A stretch of DNA of 64,000 nucleotides from Paenibacillus sp. FSL K6-1096. Its GTDB lineage: Bacteria; Bacillota; Bacilli; Paenibacillales; Paenibacillaceae. Below the pieces are notes generated by a model. That model did no database searches. It was not told the DNA's origin and was given only the letters and a program-made list of their open reading frames with translations. The DNA lies in assembly GCF_037977055.1 (NCBI RefSeq), contig NZ_CP150274.1, forward strand, positions 5,580,001-5,644,000, given 5' to 3'. This document shows, piece by piece, positions 40,962 through 49,259 of the stretch; the stretch's first letter is position 1; each line of letters opens with the position of its first letter. The translations under genes and the position numbers were made by a program.

Positions 40962-43427
40962 GTGGCTATGGACCGGACCCGTGTCGCCGTGGAGATATAC
41001 GGAACTTCCTATAAGCTTGTTGGAAGCAGTACAGAATATATGAAACAAGTTGCCCGTTATGTCGATGAGCATATGCGTGCAATATCCAAATCACATACAC
41101 GCCTGGATACCCCGCGGATTGCGGTGCTTGCGGCTGTACATATGGCAGAGCAGGCGATTCAGGTTCAGGATTTCAAAAACGAGCTGAACATGCTGACCGG
41201 CGAGCGTACCGAGCTGCGCGCCGAAGTGTCGCGCCTTCAGGATGCGCAGCGTGAGCAGCAGGAAGCCTATGAGAAGCTTGATGCGGCGGCGAAGGAAGAA
41301 GCGGCGCGCCTGATTGCCGCTGCGGAAGAAGAGCGCGCAAGGCATCTGGAGGCGCAGGAGCAGGAGCGCCAGCTTCATGCCGAACTGCTGGAGGAAGAGA
41401 AGCAGGCTGCGGCTGCCGGCCGTGAGCAGCTTGAGCAGCAGCTGAAGGAACGCGAAGCCGAGCTGAAGACGCTGCGCGAGAATCACGCCGCAGAGCAGGC
41501 TGCTGCCCGCGAGGCTGCGCGGCAGGAGCTGGAAGCTGCTGAAGCCCTGCGGCTGAAGCAGGTGGAGGAACTGCAGGCTGCCCATCTGCAGGAGCTGGAG
41601 GAGCTGCGCGAGACATTGACCCGCGAGCGGATGGAGACGTTGTCAGGTCTGGAGCAGGAGCTGCAGCAGACCCGGGAATCGATGGGCAGCGAGATCGTGG
41701 AGATCCGCAGCACGTTGAGCAAGGAGCTGGCCGAGACGAAGGAGGCGCTCACCGGTGAGCTTGCCCGGGAGCGGGAAGCGCTGGAGAAGGAGCAGGCCAA
41801 GACCAAGGAGCTGCGCCAGTCCCAGGGAACGCAGGAGCACCGGCATAAGCAGCAGCTCCAGGAGCTGGAGAAGCAGCTCGGCGAGCTGCGCGGCGGAACC
41901 GGACAGCTGCAGTCCCGGCTGCGTGCAGCGGAAGCGGGGCTTAAGAGCGAGCGTGATGCGCGCCAGACGCTGCTCGCCCAGTACGAAGCTGTGCTGAAGC
42001 GCGAGGAGCAGCTGGGAGAAGAGCTGAAGCTTGCGGCTGAGCAGGCAGAGCAGCAGAACGCGGCGCTGGAGGAAGTGCGCTCGCAGGCTGCGGCTTCGCA
42101 GAGCGAAGCGGAAGCGCTCCGCAGCGAGCTGCGGGATGCAGAGGACAAGCTACGCGCTGCGCAGGAGGAGCTGCATACGGCAAACGAGCTGGGCACCCTG
42201 CTGAACGAAGAGCTGGAGGGGCTGCGTAAGCAGGCTACGGCAGCGCAGAGCGAGGCGGAAGCGCTCCGCAGCGAGCTGGAGAATGCAGAGAGCAGACTAA
42301 GCGCTGCGCAGGAGGAGCTGCACACAGCGAGCGAGCTGGGCAACCTGCTGAACGAAGAGCTGGATGAGGTGCGTAAGCAGGTTGCGGCTACGAAGAGCGA
42401 GGCGGCGGAGCTCCGCAGCGAGCTGCGGGACGCAGAGGGCAAGCTAAGCGAAGCGCAGGAGGAGCTGCACACCGTGAGCGAGCTGGGCACCCTGCTGAAC
42501 GAGGAGCTGGAAGGGCTGCGTAAGCAGTATGAGCAGACGCACGAGGAAGCAGCGGCTGTGCGCCATTCGCTGCGCGAGACGGCGGAACGGCTGACCCGTA
42601 CTGAGGCAGACCTGAACCGGACGGCGGAAGAGTCGGCTTCCTGGGAGGCGCTGGCGAATAAGCATATGGAGGATATCAGCGAGCTGGAGATGAGTCTTCT
42701 GGAGGCAGGAGAGAAGTCGGAAGCGCTGCAGCGTGAAGTGGAGACCCTGCGGGGCCAGGCCGATGGCATGGTGCAGCAGCTGGACCGCGAAGCGCGGCTT
42801 CGTGCCGAGGCGGAGCAGGAGCTGGCTGTGCAGCAAGAGGCGGCAGAGACGGCCCGCAAGGAGCTGGCCGCGCTGCGCGGCCGTTACGAGGAGCTGATTG
42901 CCCAGTACGACGAGATTCTGCAGGAGGGCGAGCAGCTGAAGGAGCGGTACGAGCTGCTGGAAGCGGAAGGCGAGGAAGCCGCACGGCGTCTGGAAGAGCT
43001 GTACGAGGCAGGCCGCGAAGCCGCAGCAGCGGCAGCAGAGCAGCAGGATGCGCTCCGTGAGACGAGGGAGAACGAGGCTTCCTGGAAGCAGCGCGCGCTG
43101 GAGCTTCAGCAGCGGGAGCAGCAGTGGCTTGAGCAGGAAGCGAAGCTGCGTGAGGAGATCGAGATCTGGCAGCAGGAGGCCGGGGAGGCCGAGGCCCAGG
43201 CGGAATCGGTGAGCCGCTCGCACAGCGAGACGAAGCAGCAGCTGGAGCAGATCGGCGAGAGCTATGAGCTTGCCCAGGGCCAGCTGCGGCTGGTGCAGGC
43301 CCAGGCAGAGCTGCAGCAGGGCGAGCTGGAGAAGCTTGCACAGGAACACCGCAGCCTGCAGGCGGAATATGCCAAGCTGCAAAGTGAATATAATGAATGG
43401 ATTCAACTGATCGAACAGGACAGTTGA
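40962..43427 (+). CDS. zapA: ZapA-domain protein fused to a giant coiled coil
   Basis: The first 95 or so residues are ZapA (DRTRVAVEIYGTSYKLVGSS, then YVDEHMRAISKSHTRLDTPR, then AVLAAVHMAEQAIQVQ), the FtsZ-ring-associated division protein. ZapA is normally 85-100 residues. Here the frame continues without interruption to 821 residues. Residues 100-820 are Glu/Gln/Ala/Leu/Arg-rich heptads with no globular domain, and about 380-530 contain three near-identical 49-residue (seven-heptad) repeats. GTG at 40962 follows AAGGAGGG. The position after pheT matches B. subtilis zapA. The protein would be a cytoplasmic rod anchored by ZapA dimerisation, perhaps spanning or bundling the Z ring; that role is inference. 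Confidence 0.9.
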   Translation: MAMDRTRVAVEIYGTSYKLVGSSTEYMKQVARYVDEHMRAISKSHTRLDTPRIAVLAAVHMAEQAIQVQDFKNELNMLTGERTELRAEVSRLQDAQREQQEAYEKLDAAAKEEAARLIAAAEEERARHLEAQEQERQLHAELLEEEKQAAAAGREQLEQQLKEREAELKTLRENHAAEQAAAREAARQELEAAEALRLKQVEELQAAHLQELEELRETLTRERMETLSGLEQELQQTRESMGSEIVEIRSTLSKELAETKEALTGELAREREALEKEQAKTKELRQSQGTQEHRHKQQLQELEKQLGELRGGTGQLQSRLRAAEAGLKSERDARQTLLAQYEAVLKREEQLGEELKLAAEQAEQQNAALEEVRSQAAASQSEAEALRSELRDAEDKLRAAQEELHTANELGTLLNEELEGLRKQATAAQSEAEALRSELENAESRLSAAQEELHTASELGNLLNEELDEVRKQVAATKSEAAELRSELRDAEGKLSEAQEELHTVSELGTLLNEELEGLRKQYEQTHEEAAAVRHSLRETAERLTRTEADLNRTAEESASWEALANKHMEDISELEMSLLEAGEKSEALQREVETLRGQADGMVQQLDREARLRAEAEQELAVQQEAAETARKELAALRGRYEELIAQYDEILQEGEQLKERYELLEAEGEEAARRLEELYEAGREAAAAAAEQQDALRETRENEASWKQRALELQQREQQWLEQEAKLREEIEIWQQEAGEAEAQAESVSRSHSETKQQLEQIGESYELAQGQLRLVQAQAELQQGELEKLAQEHRSLQAEYAKLQSEYNEWIQLIEQDS

Positions 43428-43448
43428 ATGGCGGACGCATTACAGGAG

Positions 43449-43486
43449 GAGCCGTGATAAGCAGAAATGCTTAGAACGGCTCTTTC
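43449..43486 (+). terminator. Terminator of the zapA-like gene
   Basis: GAGCCGT-GAT-AAGC pairs with GCTT-AGA-ACGGCTC around AGAAAT and is followed by TTTC. Confidence 0.75.
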
Positions 43487-43518
43487 TGCTGTTTGGGGAC
43501 GTGGGATCAGGCACGAAT

Positions 43519-43790
43519 TCTGCAATAAATGCAACAATCGAACCTGATAGAAAGCAAGTTACTTGAAATCCTGCACAGAATGCAACATATCCGCGCCAAT
43601 GCCCCGCCCTACCAGTAACAATCCTGCAAAATGTGCAACAATTGCCGTACCCAAGCCACGATTCAAAGCAGTATCCTGCAAAATGTGCAACATTTGTGAT
43701 TTCAGGCCGCGATGAGGAGCATAAGTGCACCTGAATTCGCAGATAGTGGGTGGAATGAGCGGATGAAGAGCACGGATGCCCCCACCTTTA
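43519..43790. repeat. Two intergenic repeat families with 51-53 base period, left flank of the xylose locus
   Basis: Family 1: TGCA-N4/5-TGCAACA units start at about 43521, 43572, 43625 and 43677 (spacing 51, 53, 52), most preceded by ATCC. Family 2: units like GAGCATAAGTGCACCTGAAT at about 43717, with a weaker copy 51 bases on (GAGCACGGATGCCCCC). Family 2 recurs at 52350-52425 on the other side of the xylose genes in the same orientation. No ORF is supported. Confidence 0.65.
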
Positions 43791-43806
43791 TACACAAATT
43801 TACTAT

Positions 43807-43821
43807 TGCGACCGTTTACAA
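43807..43821 (-). promoter_or_regulatory. CcpA cre box ahead of the xylose sensor operon
   Basis: Read on the minus strand, TTGTAAACGGTCGCA fits the cre consensus WTGNAANCGNWNNCW at every fixed position. It ends 32 bases before the sensor gene start, a position suited to roadblock or promoter repression in glucose. Confidence 0.68.
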
Positions 43822-43853
43822 CCAGGGGTAGGATGGGGATTGAGGTGAGGGGG

Positions 43854-44843
43854 ATGGATAAGAAGTGGGTCAGCGGCGCAGGGGTGGTTGTGCTTTTTGT
43901 GCTGCTGTTGTATCTGTTTATAGGGTTCGCGCGCCATTCGGCGCGGATGGGGCATATCGTCAAGGAGCTGAGCGGGCATCCCGGCCAGGATAAGCCCGGC
44001 CATCATATTGTGCTGATTGAACAGGAGCGGTATCACCCCTACTGGGAGATGGTCGAGAAGGGGGCGCGGGAGGCCGCAGCGAAATATGGCATGGATATCG
44101 AATTTACCGGGCCGGTCCGCAATAATATGGAAGAGCAGCTCAGTCTGCTGGAAAAAGCCATTGCCGCGCAGGTCGACGCGATCATCGTGCAGGGGCTCAA
44201 CGACGAGAAGTTCACGCCGGTGATTGATAAGGCGGTGAACCGGGGGATTCCGGTCATCACGATTGACACCGATGCCCCGGCCAGCCGCCGGCTGGCCTAT
44301 GTGGGCACCGACAATGTGGCCGCCGGCGAGGCGCTGGGCCGTATGGTGGTACAGACCACCGGCGGCCAGGGCAAAATCGGCGTCATCATCGGCAGCGAGC
44401 TGGCCAAGAACCAGCTCCAGCGCCTGGACGGCCTGAAGAATGTCGTGAAGCATTACAGCGGCATGGAGATTGTCGATATCCGCAGCTCCAACATCTCGCA
44501 TATGGAGGCGATTCAGCAGGCGGCGGACATGCTGCGCTATCACCCGGAGATCGATGTCATGGTCGGCACCAGCGCGACGGATGCACTCGGGATGCTCCAG
44601 GCCTCCCGCAGCCTGAAGCGCAGCCCGCTGACCATCATCGGCTTCGATAACCAGGCCGAGACGCTGGACGCTATCAGCCGCGGGGAGATTGCAGGCACGG
44701 TCGCACAGCAGCCTTATCTGATGGGGGATATGGCTGTGAGGCTGCTCTATCAGCATTTTCAGGGAGCTCCGCTGCAGTCCAGGTATTATACCGGTGTGAA
44801 GGTGCTGGACCGCTCCAATGTGCAGGAGGGAGAGAGCTTATGA
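43854..44843 (+). CDS. Membrane-anchored sugar-binding sensor protein (XylFII-like)
   Basis: The 329-residue protein has one N-terminal membrane helix (about residues 8-24) and an extracellular type I periplasmic-binding fold (about 45-320). Sugar-binding motifs include VDAIIVQGLND, PVITIDTDAP, YVGTDNVAAGE and the hinge motif IIGFDNQ. It is encoded with a LytS-type kinase and a YesN-type regulator ahead of xylFGH. This is the arrangement of the XylFII-LytS-YesN xylose sensor known from Clostridium beijerinckii, where XylFII docks on the kinase. ATG at 43854 follows GAGGTGAGGGGG; an upstream ATG at 43833 is less well placed. The C-terminal codons overlap the kinase gene. Confidence 0.85.
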   Translation: MDKKWVSGAGVVVLFVLLLYLFIGFARHSARMGHIVKELSGHPGQDKPGHHIVLIEQERYHPYWEMVEKGAREAAAKYGMDIEFTGPVRNNMEEQLSLLEKAIAAQVDAIIVQGLNDEKFTPVIDKAVNRGIPVITIDTDAPASRRLAYVGTDNVAAGEALGRMVVQTTGGQGKIGVIIGSELAKNQLQRLDGLKNVVKHYSGMEIVDIRSSNISHMEAIQQAADMLRYHPEIDVMVGTSATDALGMLQASRSLKRSPLTIIGFDNQAETLDAISRGEIAGTVAQQPYLMGDMAVRLLYQHFQGAPLQSRYYTGVKVLDRSNVQEGESL

Positions 44844-46270
44844 GCATCCGCCTCAAGCTGCTGATCTGTATTCCGCTCTTGGTGCTGCTGATGAGCTCCG
44901 TCTCCTTCGTGCTGTTCGAGAGCGGCAAGAATGTGCAGGAGAGCTATCACCTGATGATGAACCGGATCATGCTGTACAAGGAAGTGTCCTATGAGGTCGG
45001 GGAGAATATGCGCTCCCTGAACCGCTTCATCATGCAGGTCGACCCGGAGAGCTTCCCGGAGGTCGAGAAGCATCTGGCCGCGGTGATGGACCTGCGCAGC
45101 AGACTGGACGGAATGGCGACCATAGGCGGCAGCGAGCTTCCGCTGAAGAATTACAGCCATATTATTGATACATTCCTGGAGCAGACCGGCCGGTTGATTA
45201 CGGAGATTGAAGGCCAGGACGCCAACACGCTGGCGGGCGCGTATATCGAGGCCGAGCAGACCCAGCGGTTCATCCGAGAGGAGGCGCAGGAGCTGGTGGA
45301 TCTGGAGCTGGACCAGTACAAGCCGATCTACGGGGAGATCATGCAGACGACCGGGAAGCTGAACGGGCTGGGCAGCCTGCTGGTCATCACCGCCGCACTG
45401 CTCAGTATCTGCATGGCGGTCTGGCTGTCCGGCAGCATTACCGGGCCGATCCGCAGGCTGGTGGCGACCGCCAAGCAAATCTCCAAGGGACGGATGGATA
45501 CCAAGGCGCCGGAGAGTGTCAACAATGATGAGATCAGCATTCTGTGCCGTGCTTTTAACGGGATGATCGATAATATCCAGGAGCTGATGAAGGAGAATAT
45601 CAAAAGCGCGGAGAAGGACCGGCTGGTCAAGGAGCTGGAGCTGAAGATGCTGCAGAGCCAGATTAACCCGCATTTCCTGTTCAATACGCTGAATTCCATC
45701 GCTAAGCTGGCGTATCTGGAGGGGGCATCGCGAACCAGCGACCTGACGGTATCCGTCTCGCGTCTGCTGCGTTACAACCTGCAGAAGCTGGATCAGGCGG
45801 TCCCGCTGCGCGAGGAGGTCGAGCATCTGAATGAATACATCAATATCCAGCGGGCACGCTTCCGCGACCGGATTGCTTTTGTGATCGAGGTGGATGAGGA
45901 GGCGCTCGACGGGATGGTTCCGTGCCTGACGCTGCAGCCGATCTTCGAGAATGCCTTCGTCCACGGGCTGGAGCAGATGGAGGAGGGGGCGGTGCTGTCC
46001 CTGTCGATCCGCTGCTACGGCGAAGAGGTGGACATCCGAATCAGCGATAACGGAGCGGGCATGAGCCGGGAGACGGTAGAGCGGCTCATCGGCTCGATAC
46101 AGAAGGAGACGGCGACGTTCAGCGGCAAGGGCCAGTCGACGGGGCTTGGGACGCATAATGTTTTTAAAAGACTGCATTTATTCTTCGACGGCCAGCAGAG
46201 AATCGAGATCAACAGTAGCGAAGGAGAGGGGACGGAGGTTCGGTTCCGGCTGCCCCTGGTGTCGGCCTAG
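44840..46270 (+). CDS. Sensor histidine kinase, LytS/YesM type
   Basis: The 476-residue kinase has a helix at residues 5-27, an extracellular helical domain of about 140 residues and a second helix (about 170-195). A HAMP domain follows (to about 250, RRLVATAKQISKGRMD). The His_kinase domain carries phospho-acceptor His278 in SQINPHFLFNTLN, and a HATPase domain has RISDNGAGMS. It should pass the signal from the XylFII-like binding protein to the regulator encoded next. It overlaps the sensor gene by four bases. Confidence 0.92.
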   Translation: MSIRLKLLICIPLLVLLMSSVSFVLFESGKNVQESYHLMMNRIMLYKEVSYEVGENMRSLNRFIMQVDPESFPEVEKHLAAVMDLRSRLDGMATIGGSELPLKNYSHIIDTFLEQTGRLITEIEGQDANTLAGAYIEAEQTQRFIREEAQELVDLELDQYKPIYGEIMQTTGKLNGLGSLLVITAALLSICMAVWLSGSITGPIRRLVATAKQISKGRMDTKAPESVNNDEISILCRAFNGMIDNIQELMKENIKSAEKDRLVKELELKMLQSQINPHFLFNTLNSIAKLAYLEGASRTSDLTVSVSRLLRYNLQKLDQAVPLREEVEHLNEYINIQRARFRDRIAFVIEVDEEALDGMVPCLTLQPIFENAFVHGLEQMEEGAVLSLSIRCYGEEVDIRISDNGAGMSRETVERLIGSIQKETATFSGKGQSTGLGTHNVFKRLHLFFDGQQRIEINSSEGEGTEVRFRLPLVSA

Positions 46271-46299
46271 AGCATATAAGAGAAAGGGGAGCAAAAACA

Positions 46300-47877
46300 A
46301 TGTTCAAGCTGCTGATTGCCGACGATGAGGCGCTGGAGCGGGAGGGGCTGGAGCTGATGATCCGGCATCTGTATCCGGACAGCTTCGAATTTCATCATGC
46401 CGAGAACGGGCGCAGGGCCATTCAGCTTGCCGAGGAGCACCGGCCGGATATGATCTTCATGGATATCAAGATGCCCGGCATCCAGGGACTGGAGGCGGTG
46501 CGGCAGATTCTGGAGAAGCTCCCCTCGGTCCAGATCGTGATGATCACAGCCCATGATTACTTCGCTTATGCCAAGGAGGGGCTGCTGCTCGGCGTGCGGG
46601 ACTATCTGCTGAAGCCTGCAAGGCGGGAGGAGGTCGCGAATGTGCTGGACCAGCTCATTACGGTTATCCGCGAGGAGCGGCGGCGCAGGAACGAAGAGCT
46701 GGAGCTGCAGGAGAAGCTGGCCCATCTGCTGCCGCTGGCCGAGAATGAGCTGACCCTGATGCTGATGCTGGAGCATGTGCAGGATCTGGAGCCGGAGCAG
46801 CTGGCCGGACTGCTGGAGCTCAATCTGAGCAAGGGCTATGCGATGGTCCTGTCCTTTCCCCGGCACGGGGAGCAGGGCTGGGAGGTGTTCCGCCAGGCTA
46901 AGCGGGAGGTCTATGAAGCAGTCAAGCAATTTGCCAAAACAGGCCTCGGCTGCCTGGCCAGCCCGCTGATCGGACACCAGCTGGCGCTCTTTATCCCCCT
47001 GCCGCCGGGCCGCACCGGATACTCCCAGCGCGTCAGCTCGCTGGACTTCGGGGAGCGGCTGCGCCAGTATGCCGGGCAGCGCTTCGCCTTGCCCGTCAGC
47101 ATCGGCATCGGCTCGATCCGCGGCGGCTGGGACGGGCTCAGCCGCTCATACCGGGAAGCCGTCCGCGTCTGCGCCGAGTACCATGATGCCTTCGGGGTGC
47201 ATCATTATGACGATATCATCCAGAGCTCGGGGCAGACCGCAGTCTCTCTGGATGAGGAGAAAAAGCTGCTGGCCGCTCTGCTCCAGCGCAGCAGACCAGA
47301 GGCCGAGGAGCGCTTCCGCGCGCTCTACAGCTATTTGGAGCAGGACGGGCAGCAGCCGCTGCCGGCCCTGCGGGGGGAGGTGACCGGCCTGCTGCTGTTC
47401 CTGGCCAGAGGCGTGCACTCTCCGGCCGGCGCGGAGATTCTCGCTTCCTTGAATGCGGCAGAAGATTCCGTTACCCTCAGGCTGAGTGCCGAAGCCTGGC
47501 TGGAGCGCTTAATTCACGGGCTGGAGGAGGAGCAGGAGCATAACCGTTCCCATGTCCATCAGCGGGCGCTGCTCTATATCAGCCAGAAGTACAAAGAGGA
47601 TATCTCGATGGAGCAGACAGCGGAATATGTGAACCTGAGCCCCCATTACTTCAGCAAGCTGTTCCGCCAGCATGAGGGGGAGACCTTCATCGACTATGTG
47701 ACACGGCTGCGGATCAATGAAGCGAAGCGGCTGATGGCCGGGGAGCAGATGAACCTGAAGGAGATATGCTACGAGGTGGGCTACAAGGACCCGAATTATT
47801 TCAGCCGGGTCTTCAAGAAGGCGGAGGGGATGACGCCCAGCGAATTCCGCCAGCTGCAGGAGAAGGGTCCTTGCTGA
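46300..47877 (+). CDS. Response regulator, YesN type (REC plus AraC HTH)
   Basis: The 525-residue protein has a receiver domain (residues 3-120) with phospho-acceptor Asp55 in IFMDIKMPG and the Lys in LLKPARR. A middle region of about 280 residues is typical of YesN proteins. The C-terminal AraC HTH pair (about 425-522) carries NLSPHYFSKLFRQHEGE and EVGYKDPNYFSRVFKKAEGM. It is expected to activate xylF-xylG-xylH downstream. ATG at 46300 follows AAAGGGGAG. Its stop codon lies within the terminator stem. Confidence 0.93.
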   Translation: MFKLLIADDEALEREGLELMIRHLYPDSFEFHHAENGRRAIQLAEEHRPDMIFMDIKMPGIQGLEAVRQILEKLPSVQIVMITAHDYFAYAKEGLLLGVRDYLLKPARREEVANVLDQLITVIREERRRRNEELELQEKLAHLLPLAENELTLMLMLEHVQDLEPEQLAGLLELNLSKGYAMVLSFPRHGEQGWEVFRQAKREVYEAVKQFAKTGLGCLASPLIGHQLALFIPLPPGRTGYSQRVSSLDFGERLRQYAGQRFALPVSIGIGSIRGGWDGLSRSYREAVRVCAEYHDAFGVHHYDDIIQSSGQTAVSLDEEKKLLAALLQRSRPEAEERFRALYSYLEQDGQQPLPALRGEVTGLLLFLARGVHSPAGAEILASLNAAEDSVTLRLSAEAWLERLIHGLEEEQEHNRSHVHQRALLYISQKYKEDISMEQTAEYVNLSPHYFSKLFRQHEGETFIDYVTRLRINEAKRLMAGEQMNLKEICYEVGYKDPNYFSRVFKKAEGMTPSEFRQLQEKGPC

Positions 47878-47895
47878 GAAGCAAGGACTTTTTTG
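47867..47895 (+). terminator. Terminator overlapping the end of the yesN-like gene
   Basis: GTCCTTGC (47867-47874) pairs with GCAAGGAC around TGAGAA and is followed by six T. The first arm covers the last codons and the loop holds the TGA stop. It separates the sensor transcript from xylFGH. Confidence 0.9.
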
Positions 47896-47985
47896 TGCTG
47901 TAACCCCGGTTTATCCTATGAAAGGGCAAGGGGAAAATTACATTACAGCAGAGCATCCGGGAATGCGGGTGGAGGATAAAAAAGT

Positions 47986-48001
47986 GCAGGGATTAGCAGG
48001 G
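47986..48001 (+). promoter_or_regulatory. Candidate response-regulator operator upstream of xylF
   Basis: GCAGGG occurs at 47986 and 47996, spaced one helical turn. A -10-like TACACT follows at 48023 without a good -35, as expected for an activator-dependent promoter. The assignment is inference. Confidence 0.3.
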
Positions 48002-48032
48002 GCGGTGCTGTTGTGTTCATGCTACACTTTTT

Positions 48033-48047
48033 TTGTAAGCGCAATCA
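48033..48047 (+). promoter_or_regulatory. CcpA cre box ahead of xylF
   Basis: TTGTAAGCGCAATCA matches the cre consensus WTGNAANCGNWNNCW at every fixed position. It lies between the candidate -10 (48023) and the xylF start, which would make xylFGH subject to glucose repression. Confidence 0.75.
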
Positions 48048-48081
48048 AATCTAGGGTCAATGAAAAGGGGCGTAGAAATCG

Positions 48082-49170
48082 TTGAGAAAATACGGAAGAG
48101 CCATTTCCCTGGGAATGGCGGCATTATTGCTGGCGGCGTCAATGGCGGGCTGCGGAGTGGTCTCAAGCGGTAACAACGAGAAAAAAGAGTCCGCTGGAGC
48201 AGCTAAGGACGGGGACAAAATTGTCATCGGCATGTCGATGGATACCTTGAAGGAGGAGCGGTGGCAGAAGGACCGGGATATTTTCACAGCGAAGGTTGAG
48301 GAGCTTGGCGGCGAAGTGAAGGTGCTGGCGGCGAACGGGGATGATGCAACCCAGCTTAGCCAGGCCGAGCAGCTGATCTCGCAGGGCGTGGATGTGCTGG
48401 TGGTCATTGCGCATAATGCGGAGGCAACCGCTCCGATCGTGGAGAAGGCGCATAAGGAAGGCATCAAGGTGATTGCTTATGACCGGCTGATTAACAATTC
48501 CGAGGTGGACTATTATATCTCATTCGATAATGTGCGTGTCGGTGAGTTCCAGGCCCAGGCCGTCATTGATAAGGCTCCGAAAGGTAACATCGTCTACATC
48601 GGCGGTGCGGATACCGATAACAACGCCCATATGTTCAAGGAAGGGGCAATGAATATTCTGAAGCCTCTGGAAGAGAAGGGAGACATCAAGATTGTCTACG
48701 ACCAGTTCTCCAAGGACTGGAAGCCGGAAGAAGCGCTGAAAAATATGGAGAATGCGCTGACCGCGAACAATAACGATGTACAGGGTGTGGTTGCTGCCAA
48801 TGACGGGACGGCGGGCGGTTCCATCCAGGCGCTGACCGCGCAGGGCATGGCCGGCAAAATTCCGGTATCCGGCCAGGATGCCGACCTTGCCGCTGTGCAG
48901 CGCATTGCCGAGGGCACCCAGCTCATGACCGTCTACAAGCCGATCAACGCGATTGCAACCAAGGCTGCGGAGATGGCGGTAGCGGCTGCCAAGGGCGAAA
49001 CAATTTCGACAGACAAGACAGTTAACAACGGTAAAATTGATGTGCCGTCGGTATTGCTTGATCCGATTGCCGTGAATAAGGATAACCTGGATGTGCTGAT
49101 CAAAGACGGCTTCCACAAGCTTGAGGATGTTTACAAGAACGTTCCGAAGGACCAGTGGCCGAAACAATAA
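48082..49170 (+). CDS. xylF: D-xylose ABC transporter, substrate-binding lipoprotein
   Basis: The 362-residue protein has a lipoprotein signal with Cys24 in SMAGCG and a sugar-binding domain strikingly like E. coli XylF. Shared segments include ERWQKDRDIF, DRLINNSEVDYYISFDN, NMENALTANNND, DGTAGGSIQALTAQGM and SGQDADLAAVQRIAEGTQ. Xylose-specific import is therefore well supported. The start is TTG at 48082, about eleven bases after AAGGGG; no in-frame ATG precedes the signal peptide. It leads xylF-xylG-xylH and follows a cre box. Confidence 0.95.
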   Translation: MRKYGRAISLGMAALLLAASMAGCGVVSSGNNEKKESAGAAKDGDKIVIGMSMDTLKEERWQKDRDIFTAKVEELGGEVKVLAANGDDATQLSQAEQLISQGVDVLVVIAHNAEATAPIVEKAHKEGIKVIAYDRLINNSEVDYYISFDNVRVGEFQAQAVIDKAPKGNIVYIGGADTDNNAHMFKEGAMNILKPLEEKGDIKIVYDQFSKDWKPEEALKNMENALTANNNDVQGVVAANDGTAGGSIQALTAQGMAGKIPVSGQDADLAAVQRIAEGTQLMTVYKPINAIATKAAEMAVAAAKGETISTDKTVNNGKIDVPSVLLDPIAVNKDNLDVLIKDGFHKLEDVYKNVPKDQWPKQ

Positions 49171-49259
49171 GGGCAGCCTGTACGGCAAGCAGATGCGGCG
49201 CCAGTGGCGATAACTGCGTCTGCTTTGCCGCTTGAGGGCCGGAAGGAGGAACGGCAGGC

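Noticed and set aside
41483..42859. 458-codon Ser-rich ORF antisense to the ZapA rod
   Set aside because: It arises from the GAG/CAG-rich sense strand; the Ser/Ala/Arg composition is the expected artefact.
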